Origin: Smittia aterrima
Taxonomy: Eukaryota; Arthropoda; Insecta; Diptera; Chironomidae
Length of the DNA stretch: 64,000 nucleotides
Direction of reading: 5' to 3'
NCBI GenBank assembly: GCA_033063855.1
Contig: CP093831.1
Span: 13,640,001 to 13,704,000 of the forward strand
Shown here: positions 58,672-64,000 of the stretch, one piece after another
Layout of the letters: every line of letters begins with the position of its first letter
How positions within the stretch are numbered: the stretch's first letter is position 1
Program-made: the position numbers and the translations under genes
Notes under the pieces: model-generated
Database searches by the model: none
What the model was told of the DNA's origin: nothing
The model's input: only the letters and a program-made list of their open reading frames with translations

Positions 58672-58855
58672 TCAATAAATAATCTAAGCGTAAAGTCGAC
58701 AAGTTGATTCAATGTACAGTGAAGTTTTTTCATAAGTAAAAGACGTTTCGAAAGTGTTTTCTCTCGAACTCCCGTCCCGTGGATTACTAATAAACCGAGC
58801 GGAGATACAAACGGAAACTTTGGAGTGCTTTCCAACTATCGACGGGAAAAAGTAG

Positions 58856-61800
58856 GTAAAACTTTTATATCAATTTTTAAAATGCATTCATTCACAAGTC
58901 AAAAGCGAAATGAAACAACAAATTGACGGATTGACAGTTAGCACTCAATTCAAACTTCATCAGCAGCGACGAATCACGTGCCACGATTGTGTGGAAATGA
59001 AATTATTTAAAATACTTCGCAACTCACAAATCACTTTAAAATTTTAAATTCAATTAACGACTCTCGTCGTCAGATCGCGTACGAAATTGTTTAGTGAGAG
59101 CGAAATGGCTCTAAACGAAATAGAAATCGAATTGACTCTTGACCCTAAACGCAATCACTTTATAAATTTGTTATTGTCAGGTTGACTTTTCGAGCCTCAA
59201 GACTATCTTGATTAACACTCTTTAGCTTGTGGTGTGTGGCAAGCATCGTCTTTAATTTATTTCAATTGGCCATCGCCTTGTTATGGTCTCAGATGCCGCA
59301 TCACAAATATTGATTTTTCACTGCCGTCTATCGGCTCTGAGACTAATAAAAATGTTTAATCAGCGTCGAGCGGAATGGAAACACGATTGAAACAAACGTG
59401 AAACATATTTTTCCCTTCCTTTGATCGCAGCATGCACGCGGCTCTAAAGTCATAATCAAACTGTTTGAAGAACTCTATGAAAGAGAAACATTGGAAAGTG
59501 GAGACGAAAGCGTGTTAATAAGAAATGAAATTATGATAGATGAAGCGACCGAAAGTTGGTTGGGAGGTCGTTAGACAAGTTCTCTCTCTGTCTCTCTTGC
59601 TAGAAGAAGTTTTAACGATTTCAAGTCGCGCACGAGAAAAACACAAAAATTTTCTGTTGACTTTGTTCCTACTCGAGCCCATAATTTATCGCGTCGCTGT
59701 CGAGCGGCAACAAACGACTAGAGAGAAGTGTGAAAAGTCAGCGCAAATAAAACAAATTCGCGAGCAGCAAACTCTCAAGCGGACAACTTTTCCGTTTCGA
59801 ATTAGAAGGAGAGGAAAAGTTTTCATTTTTTTATTGCGCAATTTATATTTTACTGGTGCGAAAATTAGTTTTAATTCAGGGCAAAGTCTCTTCGACAGTA
59901 AAATATTGTGTACGTTCACTCTTGAATATGCTGAGCGTAAATCGGTCGAGGAGTCGTGATGAAAAACTATTTCATTTCTCATAAATAACGAACTGAAACG
60001 AGTGTAAAAGTTAGACAGATCACGTCCATCATTGAGCTTTGTGGATGATTTTAATTTATGATATTTTAAAATGTTTTGTGCGTGCTGGAGGCTGCGGAGA
60101 TTAGAACCATTACGCTTTTCTATTAAGCCTTTGACTCTTTCTCTCTCTCACACTCGCAAATTGGTGTTTAGCTTTTTGTGTTCACGCTTAAGTGCTTTGC
60201 TCTCCATCAAAGTCAAGTATCTTCTACTTTGCCGCGTCTCGACTTGAAACGTGTTGATGCTTAAACCGTGCACGAGGAGAAATGATTTTGCGGATCGAGG
60301 GAAAAATCCTATAACTCGATACATCATCTTCGTCTCGAGACGATACAGATTTTGAGATTTCCAAACATCATCGAGGGTTGAGTTGAGAGAGTCTTCAACA
60401 TTATTCCTCATTATTTTCCAATCGTTGAGCTCAATTTATTGTAGCGAAGATTGCTCAATATTGCGAAATGAATTGGCTATCACGAGCGACGCAATAAAAA
60501 ATCGTCTGAAGTGAATCAACTCATGCTAAAATTTCATGTGAGTCACCTTCTTTCCCCTTTAGAACTGCGCAACGAGACGAGCACTGTTTACCAGAATACG
60601 ATTACGAAACTTTTTTTTTCCTTAAGTCTCCCGTAGTAAACATTCTTCTACCCTCGCAGAATGATTACGTCACCTCCGATTACCTGTGAACCCATTTCAC
60701 GGCTCTGCAACTTCCAACGATGACAATGATGAGAGCTCACCTTTGACTCCTCTTTATAAAAATGAAAATGTCAACTCTTATTTAATCTCTATCTTCACTT
60801 CCCTCATTCCCTTCGTCTCGACTTTTCCCCAATATTGATTCATTTTACCGACCGGAAAAACCAGATAATGAAAGCGAATTTCTCCTCGCTCTCTTATTTG
60901 AGTGGGTGCTTGAGATAGAAGGAATGCTCTCTCGCACGTTCACAGATTTCTGAGTTCTCGAAATTGAATAAGCGCTGCGGTTGCTCGATTCGATGAATTT
61001 TTTAAATCACATCACAGACGAAGTGAAGCGAGTGAGAAAATTTCCTTAAACAGATTATTACTTAATTACTTCAAAGCTCCGCATGCTTATGTCTGTCATT
61101 TGGCTTGAGGTAATAAAGCAACATACGGAGGAGTCAAGCGATGCGACAACATTTTTTCGGGGAGTCGCCAAAACGTAAAAGATAAAACAGAAGCAGAGCG
61201 AAGGTTAATGCCGAGTTTATCCTTCTCTTGACATTTTGTTTCACCTTCTTTCTTGCTGCATAGTCTTTGCTTCTTGATGCTCGTTTCATAGCGAGTGACA
61301 GTGCAATGAAATAACGTTTGAATTTCTCATGAGATTATTGGAATGACGTTTTAAGCGACGATTGTTTGCGCGAGACGAATTTCGTTTTAAAATTTAAACC
61401 TGCTTCGATTCTCAACGAGCAGTTCTCGTCTAATCTATTTTTATGACACTTTGGAAAACAGAAAGCTACACGAACGATATCGATTTATAGAAAAAGTTTC
61501 TGCTTTCCGAGCTATAAACGCTCTTGTTCGGATGTGCAAAACAAACTTGCAAACGATTCGAACAAAAAACACTTTTCTCTATTTTTGGGTCTGTGTGGTG
61601 ACTTGAGCAACTTTAAAAGTGATTCATCGAATTAGCGGGCTCTAGAATAGTTTGAACCAGAAGACAAGAAATGAAACTTCTCAGGGATGCGCTATTGGCT
61701 GTTAAATCTGCTTGTGACTAACATCAAAAAAGTTTCGCAGATCGAACATCAAGCATATCAGATTCTTTCGAGTTTTTTGCCTCCTCGCTTCCGTCTTTTC

Positions 61801-64000
61801 TTGTCTCTTGCTTTTGCAGTCATAAATCAACTCGAACTAATATGTCAAACTTCGTTGCTGCTTTTCCATCTTCCTATCTCCCTCGTTCAACTAGTAACGT
61901 GACCCGTATCATCATCATCATCACTATAGCCTGCAATCTAATCTGCATCAAGTTACGTCGCTGTCCTTCTCACTCTCTCTGTGTCTTGTAAATTGAATTT
62001 ATGCTGATTTATGAACTCTCGATCGAACGATGTGACTCGGGAAAGAAATTAAAGTCGAATAATGACGTGGATGCAAATAAAATTGATTTCCGAGCAAATG
62101 TTAGACTAAGCTCCATTTAGTATTTAAAGAAATGAGCTCATCGAGTGTCTGTTTGCAATCGAAGAAAAAAAAGCAGCAAAAGATGAAATGATGTAAGCCG
62201 AACTCGGAGATTTATTCAAATCGCGCGAAGCATGAATGTAAAAGAGAAAATTGCCGTTAATGTGAAATTCTTTAATGACTTAAGCTCTCATCATATTCAA
62301 GACAGATAAACTGTCGACTGCATGCGACAACAATCAAATTCAATGACAATGCTTTAAGTCATTTCATATTTCTTTGTAATAAAATCGCTTCAGACCGATT
62401 ATTAATCCAATAACTTTTTCTCTTCTTCTCGACTCGTTGTTTCCCTTATCGTCTCGTCTCGACGAAGTCTCAACGCCGAGAGAAGAAATAACTTTTTTTT
62501 AAAGCTGAGACAGGCTGAGATTCTATGAAACTGTGCAATTGCGCTTTTCAAACTCTGCCAACTATTCATGAATTTGTCTTTGCCTCGTCTCTCGAGACTG
62601 TAAAGAGCCTTCGATCTAATTTGCAGTTGGGCCAGAAGAAAATAAGAAGACTTTCGTTTATTGAGAGCTGTATGAATCATCATTAGTGTGTGCCCGAACT
62701 TATGCTTTAATTTCCAACGAAGCAAGCGATTCAAGAAGAAAATCGATAGACGAGAAGTCAAAAAACTTGGCTCATTGCAATGAATAGAAAAATTTCTCAT
62801 CTTCTCAGTTGGGCAATAATTCTTATTCTTAAATTATTCTCGACAGTCGCCTTCCGACAATACAAACGAAGCGAAAGCCTTTCCTCTCGATGACTATTAA
62901 ATGTTCTTCATTAACTTTTCATTTGTTAACTCATAAATTGCGATTAGTGAAATGTAAACGATGCGCAAACAGTTTAACGACGTCTGACGACTCTTGAATT
63001 AATATCCACCGCGGGAAATGCAAACAAGACTCCACTGTTGAGACTCAAAATGTGTGAAGGAAGAAGAGCTGAGATAACCAACGTAGCAACCCCGAACTCG
63101 ATTATAAATTCACATTCGACCAAAAAACGATGTTTACCAGTGAACGTCAGACGGCGGAGGAGAAAAAAAAAGTTTCCCGAGAGATTCTCACTAAAAAGAT
63201 CATCAAATATTCATAATGAATAGCCAACAGCCATAAATTAAAACACGTTGCACACATTACCAGAAAAGCAGCACCAGATTGGTGTTCGAGCTCATCTAAA
63301 CTGTGGTTTACCTTTCGACTCACGAGACCAGCAACGTTGCGAGGGATTTTGAATTAAAATTTGATCAAACTCTGTCGATATTCAGGTTTCTCCATAAAAA
63401 AAACTTTTAATGCGAACAAATTTTGTGTCGTCTTTGACCAAACCTTTTTTTTAACGTCCGACATTTAGTTTTTCAATTTAGAAGAAGCTGCCGGTGTTTT
63501 TTTTTTGAAGAGTACAAAGTTTGAATCTATAGAATCTTAAAAAGGAGATAAAGCCCTCGACTCATATTTGCCGTTTGAAGTCTTTAAAAGCTAATAAGTC
63601 AGGATTGTTTAACGACTAAACACGAAGTTGGCAAATGAACAGAAATGTCTTTATAATCACGTGAAATGACCGAGCGTGGTTGAAAAACTGGTCTATAAAG
63701 TATAAACAGTCGACAGGCTTAGCTAATGAATATTTGATTATGTTTTTATGCATGCATTTGAGTGAACTGCTATCGTTTCGAGTTATTAAACGGCAAAATG
63801 CTTCGTTGAGATGGAGAAACTGATAAGCTGTACTCGAAGCAGACGTTAATTGAAATAGTCAACAAAATCGTCTCTTGAGACGAGAGCAATCATTCAATTC
63901 CTTACCGTTTAGTGCTCTTTTGACAAAATGAGACGAAGACGCGATGATCTGTTTGCAAATATCGCGACAGCGACATCTCAGCAAGATTTGCATACAAAAG
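58856..64000. other. Non-coding DNA at the right edge
   Basis: It lies downstream of the putative leader and is probably intronic. No exon, RNA gene or mobile element was recognised. A short ATC run lies at about 61908-61922. Confidence 0.45.

Larger units (their letters stand above)
57773..58855 (+). other. Putative long purine-rich 5' untranslated leader
   Basis: Downstream of the initiator/DPE the + strand is rich in GAAA/AAG tracts with no long frame, as in leaders of fly developmental regulators. It contains several short upstream ATGs. A candidate donor (AAGTAG|GTAAAA) is at 58856; another possible donor is GAC|GTAAGC at about 58286. Whether it belongs to the winged eye-like gene as an internal promoter or to a further gene beyond the window cannot be decided. 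Confidence 0.4.

Overview
The window reads as a dipteran insect genome, probably a nematoceran fly. The evidence is its AT-rich DNA, short GT-AG introns (many of 50-70 nt), TCAGTT-type initiators, a Fbw7/Archipelago orthologue, a winged eye-like chromatin gene, DUF1091 and stand-alone I29 inhibitor genes. The species is not established. No bacterial genes, CRISPR arrays, rRNA or tRNA genes, or intact transposons were recognised.

Region 1 (1-7.7 kb) holds leucine-rich-repeat surface proteins. Three tandem paralogues lie on the + strand; the first is cut by the window edge and the second has lost its cytoplasmic tail through a frameshift. Their promoters are homologous, and flanking DNA has been duplicated with them. 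A fourth, distinct LRR protein lies on the - strand, has a mucin-like Pro/Thr tail and a probable GPI signal, and has its start codon split by an intron.

Region 2 (7.9-12.7 kb) holds a retinol dehydrogenase-like SDR with two interchangeable first coding exons, then two tandem C2H2 zinc-finger genes with SUMO-type IKQE/IKHE motifs.

Region 3 (14.2-21.4 kb) is compact: archipelago (ago), a secreted DUF1091 protein, a BTB/POZ adaptor, and a convergent membrane SDR whose cofactor and catalytic motifs are degenerate. Ago and BTB proteins are both substrate receptors of cullin ubiquitin ligases, but nothing here shows that they work together.

Region 4 (21.4-37.1 kb) is mostly non-coding. It contains a trypsin-fold protein with an altered active site at 29.3 kb and a cluster of four small secreted I29 (cathepsin-propeptide-like) inhibitor genes at 31.6-34.9 kb. 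A tentative fifth small gene lies next to the last one. The I29 genes share one intron position and similar core promoters, as expected of a tandemly duplicated, co-regulated set.

Region 5 (37.1-64 kb) holds five exons of a large Lys/Ser-rich nuclear protein resembling winged eye. Its C-terminal part is not visible. About 23 kb without recognisable coding exons follows. Inside it, at 57.77 kb, is an initiator plus DPE core promoter with a purine-rich leader, which could be an internal promoter of the same gene or the start of the next one.

All exon structures were read by eye from splice consensus, reading phase and protein continuity. Family assignments rest on recognised motifs, not on database searches.
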